NCBI GenBank assembly: GCA_030037575.1 | Contig: JASHRB010000541.1 | Coordinates: 1 to 19,993 of the forward strand | Length of the DNA stretch: 19,993 nucleotides | Origin: Candidatus Sulfotelmatobacter sp. | GTDB taxonomy: Bacteria; Acidobacteriota; Terriglobia; Terriglobales; Acidobacteriaceae | Direction: 5' to 3' | In this document: piece by piece, positions 1 to 10,793 of the stretch | Position numbering within the stretch: position 1 is the stretch's first letter | How the letters are laid out: the number at the start of each line of letters is the position of its first letter | The notes under the pieces: generated by a model | Database searches by the model: none | Seen by the model: the letters and a program-made list of their open reading frames with translations, nothing else | What the model was told of the DNA's origin: nothing | Position numbers and translations under genes: made by a program

Positions 1-18
1 TGTGAAGGATTTCACGGT

Positions 19-3039
<3,021 letters not shown>

Positions 3040-3082
3040 ACCACATGGGGCCGCCTCGGCTGTCCGTCGAGCCCGGCTCGGC

Positions 3083-3637
3083 TCAACGGTTCACAGACTT
3101 GAAAGTCATTGCGGCAGCGGCAATTTTTGTTCGACTCCGCCACTCCGCGAACAGCGTCGCGTAATTCTTCCTGATGTACTGATCGCGGCTGACGCCTAAT
3201 TTCTTTGCCGTATCGTCAATCCATCGGGGTGAACCCTCGATCTCGCAAAAATGGCCGATCGGCGTTTCGTCGACCACTACCTGGCCTTTGCCATCGCTCC
3301 ACTCAGCGCGGAATTTTTCGTAGTGAAAAGATGGAGCATATCCTAAGGCGCGCAAGATCGCATCCATTTTCCTGCCCTCGCTAACCGCCGTTTCCAACTC
3401 GATGCGGCTGCTATGCCGGCCGACCTTGCCTCCGCTTTTGTGCGTCAGCGTCCAGTCTTTGCCGTAAAGTCGCAGCCGCAACAGTTGCTTTCGCTTGCGC
3501 AGCTTCTGCCCAGGAAGATCGTAAAGCGTATTCACTTCATGGGTGCGCGGAGTCTGGAGTCGAAATCCGGCGGCGCGCAGGCGGCGGGAGATATCGCGCA
3601 TGTTGCGGACGCGGAATTTGACTTCGATTTCTTTCAT
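3083..3637 (-). CDS. CYTH-domain protein, class IV adenylate cyclase-like (CyaB/ThTPase superfamily)
   Basis: The 184-residue product begins MKEIEVKFR, giving the ExExK signature (E3, E5, K7) of CYTH tunnel-fold enzymes. Further charged positions expected to line the tunnel are visible: LRLRLYGKDWTLTHK (near residues 53-67), the RIELE strand (about 78-82), EKFRAEW (107-113), VVVDETPIGHFCEIEG (120-135), and a C-terminal YIRKNYATLF helix. Members bind triphosphates with divalent metals; known activities are class IV adenylate cyclase, thiamine triphosphatase and inorganic triphosphatase. The sequence cannot tell which applies. The ATG has a GAGGGG stretch about 12 bases upstream. It is the last gene of the minus-strand run, 106 bases after the VTT-rhodanese gene, and converges on secA. 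Its true substrate is unknown. Confidence 0.85.
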   Translation of the reverse strand: MKEIEVKFRVRNMRDISRRLRAAGFRLQTPRTHEVNTLYDLPGQKLRKRKQLLRLRLYGKDWTLTHKSGGKVGRHSSRIELETAVSEGRKMDAILRALGYAPSFHYEKFRAEWSDGKGQVVVDETPIGHFCEIEGSPRWIDDTAKKLGVSRDQYIRKNYATLFAEWRSRTKIAAAAMTFKSVNR

Positions 3638-3671
3638 GGTTGCTTAAGGCCCCTCGGCGCTTAAAGCCACT

Positions 3672-3685
3672 CCCTCCATGGAGGG
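3672..3685. repeat. 14-base perfect palindrome in the VTT-rhodanese/CYTH gap
   Basis: CCCTCCATGGAGGG is a perfect palindrome in the 106-base gap upstream of the CYTH gene. It is flanked by GGCTAAAGCC-like and GGCGCTTAAAGCC-like short motifs (3716-3725 and 3656-3668). The mix resembles a degenerate copy of a GC-rich intergenic hairpin repeat. It lacks the U-tract of an intrinsic terminator. A regulator site is also possible. Confidence 0.35.
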
Positions 3686-3743
3686 CTCCCATGGCCACCC
3701 AAAAGCGCTAACTAGGCTAAAGCCAACGGCGAACCACGCACGG

Positions 3744-4712
3744 CTAACTGAATGTGGGCAGTTTCACCAGATCATCTTTCGGCACCGGCTCGACGGGTTC
3801 TCCGGCTTTGCGCCAGGCGGCGAAGCCGCCGACGATCACAAACGTGTTGAACCCTTTTTCCCGCAGCAGATGCGCCACACGGGCGCTGGTGGCCTCGCGT
3901 GCTCAAGTGCAGTACAGGTAGATGTCTTTGTCTTTGGGAAGGTTTTTGATTTCGTTCTCAAGATTGTTGGGCTCAATTCGAATCGAGTTCTTAATTCGAG
4001 CCGCACCGGCATCGTAATAGCCGTGGCTCCGCACGTCGACGATCTGCACTCGATCGGCATCCTGTGACGCCAGGCGTCGCGCCAGTTCTTCCACCTGCAC
4101 ACGCGGCACGATGCTGTAGATGCGATTCTTGTGATATTGCCTGATGCGATAGATGGCATAAACACCGAGCGCCGCGATAACAACGATTTCCATGGCTCTG
4201 CTCGCCGCATGAAAACCGTTGAGAATCGCGGCAAGAAAATCGCGCGAAACATATCCGATCGCAAGATAAGCTAATACGTATAGGGAAGCGCCGCTCGATT
4301 CGAGGCGCAGGAACTGCCAGAAGCGCATCTTCATGCTGCCCGCTAACGGCGCAGCCATGGTGTTCACGCCGGGGATGAACTTTGCAATCACCAGGGTCAC
4401 CTTGCCGCGCCTATAAAACGACTCTGCCGAACGAAGAATGCAGGTTTCCGGATTGATTGAAACGCGGCAAAGAAATCCCAGTAATGCCCAACCCATGAAT
4501 CTGCCTAGCCAGAATTGCGCGCTATCGCCGAGGATGAGGGCCGTGATCGCCGCAACGAGCACATACGGACCCCACAGGGCGTGGGCGGCGACAGCCGCTC
4601 CGGCCGCAACCAGGGCGACTGCCGCGGGGAAGGGAAGTCCCATGGCTTCGGCGAGGAGAAACCAGAAGGTCCAAGCATAGCCGTGGCGCGCCATCAGCAT
4701 TATCAGATTCAT
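3744..4712 (-). CDS. VTT/DedA membrane protein fused to a rhodanese domain, probable selenoprotein (in-frame TGA at residue 270)
   Basis: The N-terminal part (about 1-195) is a polytopic VTT/DedA domain with hydrophobic segments, the FIPGVNTMAAPLAGSMKM re-entrant-type motif (near 113-130) and ESSGASLYVLAYLAIGY. Residues about 205-322 form a rhodanese domain: VQIVDVRSHGYYDAGAARI, then the active loop YCT-TGA-AREATSARVAHLLREKG, then FVIVGGFAAWRKAGEPVEPVP, ending at TAG. The TGA (3903-3905) falls at residue 270, two after presumed catalytic Cys268; relatives as I recall them have C-x-C there. Downstream reading is complete and family-like, and a SECIS-like hairpin follows. I infer selenocysteine insertion; a simple Cys-to-stop mutation is the main alternative. 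DedA proteins include undecaprenyl-phosphate flippases, and rhodaneses transfer sulfane sulfur. The fusion's substrate is unknown. A standard caller would end it at 3903, giving 269 residues. Confidence 0.8.
3872..3886 (-). promoter_or_regulatory. Candidate bacterial SECIS hairpin in the VTT-rhodanese mRNA
   Basis: On the minus strand the mRNA reads GCGCC-CGUGU-GGCGC, a perfect 5-bp GC stem with a 5-base loop, starting 16 nucleotides after the TGA. The loop begins 21 nucleotides after the TGA and has G as its second base, followed by U. This agrees with the known bacterial SECIS pattern: a hairpin immediately downstream, an apical G within the first two loop positions, and roughly 16-37 nucleotides of spacing. 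A weaker lower helix (CACCA with UGCUG, one mismatch) can extend it across a 3-base bulge. A competing 5-bp stem, GCCAC/GTGGC, also exists. SelB binding is inferred only. Confidence 0.6.
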
Positions 4713-4766
4713 AAGCCCTGTTGGATAAGGAAAATAGCGAAAGGTTTCAAGATAAAGGAAATAGGG

Positions 4767-5756
4767 CTACTTCTCTCTGGCCACGACAAATTCCGGAGCC
4801 CACAGCAGCGCCCGTTTGATCTCCGAATCGGGAAAAATGGAGAGAACCTTCTGTGCCGATTCGGCATAGTGCTCGGCGCGAGCCGTTGCCGCGTCCAGAG
4901 AATCGTAACGTTCGAGAATTTCCAGAATCTGCGCGTGAGTCACGCCGTTGAATCCGCGCTCGCGAAGGATGGTTTCGATCTTATCGCGCTCCTGCGGGGC
5001 GCAGCGCTCGAGCGTGTGAATCACGGCCATGGTTGCCTTGCCTTCGCGCAAGTCGCTGGCAACCGGTTTGCCCAGCACGTCTTCCGAGGCGGTGAGGTCG
5101 AGAACATCATCGACGATTTGAAAGGCCATGCCGAGATCGTGGCCGTATTGCGCCAGCGCTTCCTCCTCTTCCCCGGTCGCTCCACCTAAAATTGCGCCCA
5201 GCCTCATGCACACAGAGAACAGGTAAGCAGTCTTGCGGCAGATCAGATCGAAATATTCGTCAAGCGTGATCGCCTTGCCGAGTTTTTCCATCTGCAGCAA
5301 CTCCCCTTCCACCATCTGCTGCGTCAACTCGATCAAGGCATCGAGAATGCGAAAGTTGCGCTCCTGCACGGCAACTTTGAAAGCCTGCATGTAAAGCCAA
5401 TCGCCGGCAAGCACGCATTTCGAGTTGCCCCACTGCGTATTGGCCGCGGGTCGGCCTCGCCGCGTCATCGCCTCATCGATTATGTCGTCGTGGACTAGCG
5501 TAGCGGTGTGGATAATCTCCACTACTGCCCCTAGGCGCACAGCGCCACGGCCTTCGAAATTAAATAACTTGGCGGACAGAAAAAGAAGCGCGGGACGGAT
5601 GCGCTTGCCGCCGCCGGCGCGCAGATATTCGCCAATCTGCGTGATCGCCTGCACTTCCGAGACCGTGTCGTTGCCGAATTCCCGCTCAAGGGCCGCAAGA
5701 TCATCGTGCAGCAGATCGAATACTTCTTTGGCGTTGATGATAGGCGGCGCGCTCAA
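4767..5756 (-). CDS. Trans-polyprenyl diphosphate synthase (long-chain, menaquinone side-chain type)
   Basis: This all-alpha isoprenoid synthase (329 residues) condenses isopentenyl diphosphate onto an allylic diphosphate. The first aspartate-rich motif is D90-D91-I-I-D94 within LVHDDIIDEAMTRRG, the second is D216-D217-V-L-D220 within GMAFQIVDDVLDLT. The GGGKRIRP element (48-55) binds substrate diphosphate and LREGKAT (236-242) follows the second motif. The fifth residue before the first motif is Ala85, with no bulky aromatic block. This is expected for long products (C35-C50) and fits a hepta/octaprenyl synthase for menaquinone, as in HepT/IspB. It starts at ATG, 35 bases after yajQ, and the VTT-rhodanese gene follows 54 bases later. 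Exact chain length cannot be read from sequence, so no symbol is given. Confidence 0.93.
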   Translation of the reverse strand: MSAPPIINAKEVFDLLHDDLAALEREFGNDTVSEVQAITQIGEYLRAGGGKRIRPALLFLSAKLFNFEGRGAVRLGAVVEIIHTATLVHDDIIDEAMTRRGRPAANTQWGNSKCVLAGDWLYMQAFKVAVQERNFRILDALIELTQQMVEGELLQMEKLGKAITLDEYFDLICRKTAYLFSVCMRLGAILGGATGEEEEALAQYGHDLGMAFQIVDDVLDLTASEDVLGKPVASDLREGKATMAVIHTLERCAPQERDKIETILRERGFNGVTHAQILEILERYDSLDAATARAEHYAESAQKVLSIFPDSEIKRALLWAPEFVVAREK

Positions 5757-5791
5757 AGTCTGGTTTCTCCGGGGATCTTGTGAATCGCAAA

Positions 5792-6286
5792 TCAGTTCGT
5801 CCGATAGTTGGTAAATTGCATGTCGATTCCGAAATCGTGCTGCCGTAGCATCGCTATGATTTCCTGCAAGGTGTCGCGGTCCTTTCCGCTGACTCGAACC
5901 AAATCGCCTTGAATCGATGCCTGCGCTTTTTTTTTGGAATCCTTGATCAGTTTTACAATCTCCCTCGCCTTTTCCACGGCAATGCCTTGCTGCATGGTGA
6001 CGCGACGCTTGGCAGTGCCCCCGGCGGCGGGCTCTATCGCGCCGTAAGTCAACGCCTTCAGGGATACGCCGCGCTTGACCAGTTTTTGCTGCAGAATGTC
6101 ATCGACCGCCCTCAGCTTGTATTCATCGGCAGAATGCAAGACAATCGCATCTTTTTCGAGCTCGATGTTCGATTTGGAATCCTTCAGATCGAAGCGGGTA
6201 TGAATTTCTTTTAACGCTTGCTGAATGGCGTTCGACACTTCCTGCATGTCGACTTTGCTTACGATGTCAAAACTGTTGTCGGGCAC
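5792..6286 (-). CDS. yajQ: YajQ family nucleotide-binding protein (UPF0234)
   Basis: The 164-residue product matches the whole YajQ family length. The N-terminus SFDIVSKVDMQEVSNAIQQALKEI (5-28), the RFDLKDSKSNIELEK segment, the central KRRVTMQQGIAVEKAREIVKLIKDSKKK stretch and the terminal DFGIDMQFTNYR are all characteristic. Two ferredoxin-like folds bind nucleotides and RNA; in Xanthomonas a YajQ homologue is a cyclic di-GMP effector. The start is GTG, because the conserved N-terminus begins there; the upstream ribosome-binding site is weak (AGAAAG about 11 bases away). It lies 59 bases downstream of tatD and 35 bases upstream of the polyprenyl synthase. No regulator partner is visible in the window. 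Confidence 0.95.
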   Translation of the reverse strand: MPDNSFDIVSKVDMQEVSNAIQQALKEIHTRFDLKDSKSNIELEKDAIVLHSADEYKLRAVDDILQQKLVKRGVSLKALTYGAIEPAAGGTAKRRVTMQQGIAVEKAREIVKLIKDSKKKAQASIQGDLVRVSGKDRDTLQEIIAMLRQHDFGIDMQFTNYRTN

Positions 6287-6345
6287 AAAATTTCAATTCT
6301 TTCTGAAATGATGGAATATAAACCTGAGAGTATCAGAAGAACAGT

Positions 6346-7182
6346 TCATGGCGCAGGCGAAAGTGACGGAACTTTGCTTTCAGCCGTTTCAGATAATTTG
6401 AAAAAATTGTAGAAATTGCGGGTGGTCAGCTCGCCGGCCTCTTCTGCCGATAACTGCCGCAGTTCGGCCAGCTTCTGCGCGGTTTCCAGCACGAATGCCG
6501 GCTCGTTGCGCTTACCGCGATGCGGCACGGGCGCGAGATAAGGACAATCCGTCTCAATCAAAATGCGGTCGAGCGGAACCTGGGCAGCGGCACCGCGAAT
6601 CTGCGGCGCCTTGGGAAAGGTGAGATTCCCGGCAAAAGAGATCATGAAGCCCATATCGAGCGCGCTTTTGGCTTGCCGCCATTGTCCCGTGAAGCAGTGA
6701 AGCACGCCGCCGAGTCCATGCACCGACCAATGTTCGCGGATTAACCCGAGGCAATCGTCCCAGGCGTCGTCACGGCCGTCCGACGGCCGGCAGTGAATCA
6801 CGATCGGCAGCTTTGCCACGGCGGCCAGCGCCATTTGCCGCAGGAAAACCTCTTTTTGCACGTCGCGTGGAGAGTGATCGTAGTAATAGTCGAGGCCGAT
6901 TTCGCCCCAGGCAATCACTTTCGAGTGCTTCGCCAGCCCCTCCATGTTTTTATACGCGGCTTCGCCGGCCAAGCGGGCTTCATGCGGATGAATGCCGATC
7001 GTGGCGTAAATGAAATCGTATTTCTCGGCCAGGCGGATTCCGCAGTCCACCTGATCAGGGCCATCGCCGTTGCCGATCGCGACGATGGTTCGGACTCCGG
7101 CGGCCCGGGCGCGTTCAATGACCCGTTCCCGGTCGGTATCGAATTGTTTGCCGTCGAGGTGCGCGTGAGAGTCTACAAACAT
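6346..7182 (-). CDS. tatD: TatD family metal-dependent hydrolase (deoxyribonuclease)
   Basis: This 278-residue amidohydrolase-fold protein has the full metal set: H6 and H8 in DSHAHLD, E94 in WGEIGLDYYYD, H130 in PIVIHCR, H162 in LHCFTG and D212 in ETDCPYLAPVPHRGKRNEP. Characterised TatD proteins are magnesium-dependent 3'-5' exonucleases acting on DNA and in oxidative damage repair; a YcfH/YabD-like member cannot be excluded by sequence. It sits directly after metG (57-base gap), an arrangement common in many bacteria where metG and a tatD/ycfH-type gene are neighbours. The C-terminal tail after residue 265 is variable. The start is the ATG giving MFVDSHAH, the family consensus. Confidence 0.95.
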   Translation of the reverse strand: MFVDSHAHLDGKQFDTDRERVIERARAAGVRTIVAIGNGDGPDQVDCGIRLAEKYDFIYATIGIHPHEARLAGEAAYKNMEGLAKHSKVIAWGEIGLDYYYDHSPRDVQKEVFLRQMALAAVAKLPIVIHCRPSDGRDDAWDDCLGLIREHWSVHGLGGVLHCFTGQWRQAKSALDMGFMISFAGNLTFPKAPQIRGAAAQVPLDRILIETDCPYLAPVPHRGKRNEPAFVLETAQKLAELRQLSAEEAGELTTRNFYNFFKLSETAESKVPSLSPAP

Positions 7183-7239
7183 GGAAGTTGGCTGTGCGGG
7201 AATAGCCGCCTCGGCCCCCCAGGAACTCGCTGCCCAATT

Positions 7240-9255
7240 CTATTTCAGCCTGGCGCCGATCGGTACATCCTCCAAAAAGCTCGCCAGCACCGGCTTTCCG
7301 CCTTCGAGCGATGCGGCCACAATCATTCCATTCGATTCCATCCCGCGCAGCTTGCGCGGCGCCAAATTGGCGACGATGACCACCTTCCTGCCAACCAAGG
7401 TTTCAGGTGCATAAGCTTCGGCGATTCCCGCCAACACCTGCCGTATCTCGCTCCCAATATCGACTTCCAGTCGCAAAAGTTTATCGGATTTCGGAACTCT
7501 CTCGGCCACTTTGACCAAACCCACGCGCAATTCGATCTTGGCGAAGTCGTCGATCGAAATCTTATCGTTCGATGAAGTGGTTGCAGTCGCGGAAGTGGCG
7601 ACAGTTTGTGCCCAGTTCGTCGTGGCCGCTGCGGCCTTTCTCTCCGCCTGATCCGCCAACGCGGCCGGTCTTTGCGTATCCTCCATTCTTTGCATCCTTT
7701 CAACGGCGCTCTTGTCGGCGCGCGGAAACACAGGCTGGACTTCCCCGAGCTTGGTTCCCCATCGCAATTGTCCCCAGGCAAGCTCGTGCAACGCAAACTG
7801 CTTGATGTCGCCCAATCCAATTTGTGCCCAAATTTTCGCCGTGGCGTCTGGAATTACAGGATGCGCCAGCGCCGTAGCGATTCGCAGCGCCTCTGCGGCG
7901 GTATAAAGCACGGTTGCGAGACGCGAGCGGCTGTCTTCATCCTGCTTCTCGCCCAGCGACCAAGGCTCATTCTCAACAATATATTTGTCCACCGCTGCAA
8001 CCAGCGCCCACGCGCTTTCCAGCGCGCGCGAAAATTGAAACTGATCAAACAGATTTCCGAACTCGCGAATCGTTGTTCGCGCCGCGTCGGCAATTGCGTC
8101 ATCCGCGGGGGCTTTCGACGCTGCGTGTGACGGATACGGCACCTCGCCCTTGAAATACCGGTTGATCATCGTGAGCGTGCGGCTTGCCAGATTTCCCAAT
8201 CCATTCGCCAGATCGGAGTTGTAGCGCTGCACCAGGGCGTCGAACGAGAACGAACCGTCCTGTCCGAATACCACTTCACGCAGCAGAAAATATCGCAATG
8301 CGTCGGCGCCGAGCACATCGAGAATCGTCTCCGTGCGCACAATATTGCCGCGAGACTTCGACATTTTGTTTTCTTCAAACAGCAGCCATCCGTGGGCCAC
8401 AATCGCTTTGGACACGGGCAGACCGGCGGCCATCAGGAAGGCAGGCCAGTACACGCAATGGAAGCGAACGATCTCCTTGCCGATCATCTGCACGTCGGCA
8501 GGCCAGAATTTCTTGAACGCCGCCTGCGCTCCGGGATGCGATGAACCGTAGCCGATGGCGGTGATGTAATTGGCGAGCGCGTCGAGCCACACGTAAATCA
8601 CGTGCTGCGGATCGTCAGGAACCGGAATGCCCCAAGTGAAGGTCGAGCGGCTGATCGAGAGATCGCGCAAGCCTGAGCGGACAAAAGAAAGCACTTCGTT
8701 GCGGCGCGTCTCCGGGCGAATAAACTCCGGCTTACAATAAAGCGCAAGCAACTTCTCTTGAAACATCGAGAGCTTGAAGAAATAATTTTCTTCTTGGACG
8801 GTTTCTGTAACGCGACCGCAAGTCGGGCAGGCGTCGCCGGGCTTCGCACCATCGACGTAAAGTTCGTCGGAAACGCAATACTGGCCGGTGAAGATTCCCT
8901 TGTAAATGTAGCCGTTGTCGCGAATGCGCTTATATAGTTCCTGCACACGCTTTTTATGGCGTTCTTCTGTGGTGCGGATGAAATCGTCGTTCGAGATTGC
9001 CATCCGCTTCCACAGCTGGCGGAACTCGCCGGAAATCTCATCGGCGTATTGTTGCGGGGTTTTTCCCGCGGCTTGCGCCGCGCGCTCGATTTTTTGGCCG
9101 TGCTCGTCGGTGCCGGTGAGGAAAAAAGTTTCCGCTCCCAACATGCGCTGGCGGCGCGCAATGGTGTCGCAGGCAATCGTCGTATACGCATGCCCGATGT
9201 GTGGCCGAGCATTCACGTAGTAAATCGGCGTCGTGATGTAGAACTTTCTGCTCAT
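7240..9255 (-). CDS. metG: Methionyl-tRNA synthetase with fused C-terminal tRNA-binding domain
   Basis: This class I synthetase charges tRNA-Met with methionine. The 671-residue protein shows HIGH at 19-22 (NARPHIGHAYTT), a Zn-type insert with CPTCGRV near residue 145, WGIPVPDDPQHVIYVWLDALANY in the catalytic core, and KMSKS at 297-301. An alpha-helical anticodon-binding region follows, including PWSLGEKQDE. Residues 565-671 form a Trbp111/EMAPII-like OB fold (IDDFAKIELRVGLVKVAERVPKSDKLL...LAPRKLRGMESNGM) that adds tRNA affinity and dimerises in relatives. A low-complexity linker of Ala/Thr/Ser (about 535-563) joins the two parts. The gene ends with TAG, 57 bases before tatD, and starts 52 bases after larC. 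Confidence 0.98.
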   Translation of the reverse strand: MSRKFYITTPIYYVNARPHIGHAYTTIACDTIARRQRMLGAETFFLTGTDEHGQKIERAAQAAGKTPQQYADEISGEFRQLWKRMAISNDDFIRTTEERHKKRVQELYKRIRDNGYIYKGIFTGQYCVSDELYVDGAKPGDACPTCGRVTETVQEENYFFKLSMFQEKLLALYCKPEFIRPETRRNEVLSFVRSGLRDLSISRSTFTWGIPVPDDPQHVIYVWLDALANYITAIGYGSSHPGAQAAFKKFWPADVQMIGKEIVRFHCVYWPAFLMAAGLPVSKAIVAHGWLLFEENKMSKSRGNIVRTETILDVLGADALRYFLLREVVFGQDGSFSFDALVQRYNSDLANGLGNLASRTLTMINRYFKGEVPYPSHAASKAPADDAIADAARTTIREFGNLFDQFQFSRALESAWALVAAVDKYIVENEPWSLGEKQDEDSRSRLATVLYTAAEALRIATALAHPVIPDATAKIWAQIGLGDIKQFALHELAWGQLRWGTKLGEVQPVFPRADKSAVERMQRMEDTQRPAALADQAERKAAAATTNWAQTVATSATATTSSNDKISIDDFAKIELRVGLVKVAERVPKSDKLLRLEVDIGSEIRQVLAGIAEAYAPETLVGRKVVIVANLAPRKLRGMESNGMIVAASLEGGKPVLASFLEDVPIGARLK

Positions 9256-9307
9256 GTCCCTAAACTAAGTGCAGTCGTACGGGAATGAAGCCTTGACTTT
9301 CCGGCCG

Positions 9308-10720
9308 TCATTCCGAACCGGGGCGCAGGCCCGCTGAGCAACCTGCTTTTGTTGCCCACGCTTCCACAGCCGCTGCCATTACGATCTTCAGCGGCACATT
9401 GTGCTCCGCCGCGATGCGCCGGCAATCTTCATACTCGGGGGCGCAATTGGTGACCGCCCCACTTAGGCTCGCGATTTTGATTCGAATGTCGCCCCATTCG
9501 GTGCGAACGGTCTCCCAGCGGCGCGCCAGCATCTGCCGATTTTCGTTCCGCCGGCGCACGCCTAGCGTGGTGGTCTCGGTAAAAATCAGCCGCGTCAACT
9601 CCGCCTCGTCGGCCGGATTGCACAGCACGGTCAAAACCATTCCCGGACGGTTTTTTTTCATCTGCACGGGAATTCCGAACGCATCGAGCGCGCCCTTTTC
9701 CAGGAGCCGATCCATGACGTAGCCGAAAACCTGCGGATTCAAATCATCAAGATTCGCTTCGAGCACCGTGATTGTTTCAGAGGCCGCGTCCGTAGGCAGA
9801 CCCCTCAGCGCCGCTTGGCCCAGCGTTAATCTCACGACGTTGGCATGACTTGGAAAATCTCGCGACCCCGCGCCGTATCCCGTTTTTTCGATTGTCATCT
9901 CTGGAAACGAAACAAAGCGGGACGCCAAAGTCTTGACGATGGCCGCGCCCGTGGGCGTCACCAATTCCGCCTGCAGGCCGGAAGAATAAACCGGAGCGCT
10001 GGTCAGCAATGCAACAGTAGCAGGCGCAGGAACTGGGAACGTGCCGTGAGCGCACTTGACTGTTCCGCCGCCGACATTGAGAGGCGAGCAAATGAACTCG
10101 TCCACTCCAAGGGCCTCTGAGCCGACGGCCGCGCATACGATATCCACCATGGCATCGACCGCGCCGACTTCATGGAAATGCACGCTATCGATCGAGCAGC
10201 TGTGAATCTTTGCTTCTGCACCTCCCAGTGCCTCAAAGACGGCGATCGCCTTGTTTTTCGCCGTTGGCGAGATCGCGGCACTTGAAATGATTCGCCGTAT
10301 CTCATTCAATCCGCGGCCGTGTGAGTGCGAGTGAGTTTCTTCATCCCGCGCTGGGCCCGTCGCGGTTGCAGTTTCGCCGACATGAGAGCGCGGGCGGTCA
10401 TGAGAGTGTTTCTCCTGGCAGCGACCGTCTGCGTGCTGATGCTGGTGCCGCGACAAGCGATCGCCCGGACGTTTGTGCTCCTGGCGGCGTCCCTCCCAGT
10501 ATTCCTCGCGTGGCAAATCCTTTTCTCCATCGACCCACACATCGACCTTCGTCGCCGAAATTCCGCCGCGCACGACGCGCGAAATCTCCAGCCGCGCTCC
10601 GATGTTGAGAGCGGCGACGGCATCGTGCAGCGTTTGCCGCGCAACTCCGGCATCGACAAGCGCGCCCATAAACATATCGCCGCTGATTCCGGAAAAACAC
10701 TCGAGGTATGCGATACGCAT
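9308..10720 (-). CDS. larC: Nickel-pincer cofactor nickel insertase LarC (single-frame, His-rich linker)
   Basis: LarC inserts nickel into pyridinium-3,5-bisthiocarboxylic acid mononucleotide to complete the nickel-pincer cofactor of lactate racemase and related enzymes. The 470-residue product begins RIAYLECFSGISGDMFMGALVDAG, the family N-terminus, and contains SVHFHEVGAVDAMVDIV (179-195), LVTPTGAAIVKTLA, TGYGAG, EANLDDLNPQVFGYVMDRLLEKGALDAF (321-348) and TTLGVRR. In Lactiplantibacillus plantarum larC needs a programmed frameshift to join LarC1 and LarC2; here both halves are in one frame. Residues 80-136 form a polar linker with about ten histidines, plausible for nickel binding. No larA, larB or larE is in the window, so the client enzyme is unknown. 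It diverges from argS and precedes metG. Confidence 0.93.
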   Translation of the reverse strand: MRIAYLECFSGISGDMFMGALVDAGVARQTLHDAVAALNIGARLEISRVVRGGISATKVDVWVDGEKDLPREEYWEGRRQEHKRPGDRLSRHQHQHADGRCQEKHSHDRPRSHVGETATATGPARDEETHSHSHGRGLNEIRRIISSAAISPTAKNKAIAVFEALGGAEAKIHSCSIDSVHFHEVGAVDAMVDIVCAAVGSEALGVDEFICSPLNVGGGTVKCAHGTFPVPAPATVALLTSAPVYSSGLQAELVTPTGAAIVKTLASRFVSFPEMTIEKTGYGAGSRDFPSHANVVRLTLGQAALRGLPTDAASETITVLEANLDDLNPQVFGYVMDRLLEKGALDAFGIPVQMKKNRPGMVLTVLCNPADEAELTRLIFTETTTLGVRRRNENRQMLARRWETVRTEWGDIRIKIASLSGAVTNCAPEYEDCRRIAAEHNVPLKIVMAAAVEAWATKAGCSAGLRPGSE

Positions 10721-10751
10721 GGAAGTATCGTTGCTGATTTTTCATCATAGG

Positions 10752-10793
10752 GAACACTCGCAAGTGCGTCAAACCAGCCTCGGGCAAGTGTTC
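10752..10793. repeat. Inverted repeat in the larC-argS divergent region
   Basis: GAACACTCGC (10752-10761) is matched by GCAAGTGTTC (10784-10793), 10-base arms with one mismatch and a 22-base spacer. The right arm ends directly before the TG of the extended -10 box of argS, so a dimeric repressor or an mRNA-independent DNA hairpin are both possible. GCAAGTG also occurs as a direct repeat (10760-10766 and 10784-10790). No regulator is identifiable. Confidence 0.35.

Noticed and set aside
3066..3081. Intrinsic terminator between secA and the CYTH gene
   Set aside because: CGAGC-CCG-GCTCG can form a 5-bp stem, but no U-tract follows on either strand, so I do not call it.
3836..4264. An alternative minus-strand frame across the VTT-rhodanese region, suggesting a frameshift instead of recoding
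   Set aside because: Its translation (MRSDMFRAIFLPRFSTV...) has no rhodanese or VTT pattern. The same-frame readthrough of the TGA gives the correct rhodanese C-terminus without any shift.
6315..6320. TATATT -10-like box upstream of yajQ (minus strand)
   Set aside because: No acceptable -35 hexamer and no extended -10, so it is too weak to support as a promoter.
6793..7575. Plus-strand frame of 260 codons over tatD and metG
   Set aside because: Antisense to two well-supported genes and without recognisable motifs.
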